DNA of 6,768 bases from NCBI GenBank assembly GCA_002404345.1, contig DHJN01000017.1, forward strand, positions 73,710-80,477. The letters are read 5' to 3'. Both the position numbers and the translations under genes were made by a program. The DNA is from Actinobacteria bacterium UBA4719 (lineage in GTDB: Bacteria > Actinomycetota > Actinomycetes > Actinomycetales > Dermatophilaceae). The notes beneath the pieces are model-generated. The model was given only the letters and a program-made list of their open reading frames with translations. It did no database searches and was not told where the DNA came from. Positions 6,136 through 6,768 of this stretch are shown here, one piece after another (the first letter of the stretch is position 1; the number at the start of each line of letters is the position of its first letter).

Positions 6136-6768
6136 GTCGGCACCTATGCCAACCCGGGCGGGGCGGGCGGTCTCACGATCAACGATGGCAAGGAGTTCAA
6201 GGCGTCAGTGATCGTGGCCACGGGTTCCTCTGCCCCAAATCTCCTCGGCAAGTTCAACGACAAGACCTCGATCGAAGCCGACCGCACGCCGTCATCGTGC
6301 CGAGGGAACGTGTACTTCGCCTGGTCGCGGTTCACCGGGAACGGCGGGGTCGCGATCTATCTCTCGCGCTCCACCAACCACGGCGCCACGTTCTCCACCC
6401 CGATGAAAGTAAGTGCCGGCATCCATGACGTGCAGTTCCCCGACATCTCGGTGACCAACAACGGCCACGTGTACGTTACCTTCCGCCAATTCGGGGCGCG
6501 GGGACAGCAGAGCGATGCCGTCGACGTGGTGCGTTCGACAGATTGCGGCAGCACGTTCTCGCCCCCGCGTGTGCTGACCACTTTCAGCGCCATGGGTGTC
6601 ATCGACCTCACCACCTCGGGTGGTACCGCCCGTGACTGCGGCGATGCCCCACCGTGCCGGTCGGGCTACACCTTCTTCCGAGCCGACAGCGGCCCGCGTT
6701 CCACGGCCGACCAGGCCGCCACGAACGAGTTGGTGCACGTCACCTACTAGATGATTAATTCCAAGGGG
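6133..6768 (+). pseudogene. Sialidase-like Asp-box (BNR) beta-propeller protein, fragment
   Basis: This frame resembles an internal part of a secreted sialidase/BNR-repeat protein. Two Asp-box motifs are visible: STNHGATF (6370-6393, degenerate) and STDCGSTF (6535-6558, good match to SxDxGxTF/W). Each follows a beta strand (VAIYLSR, AVDVVR). VQFPDISVTNNGHVYVTF is the strand-rich sequence expected between blades. Cysteines at SSCRGN, STDCG and DCGDAPPC suit an exported protein. No signal peptide or proper start is present: the only in-frame start is GTG at 6208, well inside coding-looking sequence (GC-rich third positions continue upstream to about 6121), and the frame closes at TAG 6028-6030. 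A TAG at 6748-6750 ends the strict reading frame; MINSKG follows in the same frame to the window edge. A gene caller would probably report 6208-6750. The enzyme specificity cannot be told. Confidence 0.65.

Overview
This window looks like chromosomal DNA from a high-GC actinobacterium. The coding regions prefer G or C at third codon positions, and two neighbouring genes (a PPA1309-type protein and a UPF0182 membrane protein) are typical of Actinobacteria. The likely promoters carry TAG-type -10 boxes (TAGGGT, TAGGTT). I cannot name the genus.

Left part (1-3990) is ordinary core genome. A PPA1309-family gene on the minus strand and a 1049-residue UPF0182 gene on the plus strand diverge from a gap of about 67 bp, where both genes may be transcribed without a leader. 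UPF0182 is followed by a well-formed initiator tRNA-fMet gene. The tRNA has its own promoter (TTGGCG, 17 bp, TAGGGT), an encoded CCA end and a perfect 14-bp terminator hairpin.

Middle (about 3990-4266) holds no gene I can support. It separates the plus-strand core genes from a converging minus-strand cluster.

Right part (4267-6135) is a minus-strand cluster read from right to left. It starts with the C-terminal half of an alpha/beta hydrolase, overlaps by GTGA into an NmrA-like NAD(P)-binding SDR protein, and after 79 bp reaches a small four-helix membrane protein. The hydrolase has lost the half that carries its nucleophile serine. Immediately beyond it, on the other strand, lies a sialidase-like (Asp-box, beta-propeller) coding fragment that also lacks its start. 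The two truncated genes meet head to head near 6130, which is the main anomaly of the window: a deletion or rearrangement scar, or a chimeric assembly join.

I see no CRISPR array, transposase, integrase, toxin-antitoxin pair or recognisable defence system. I do not think the window contains a clearly new biological system. The points worth a second look are the junction near 6130, the possible early stop at 6748 and the compact divergent promoter region at 566-632.
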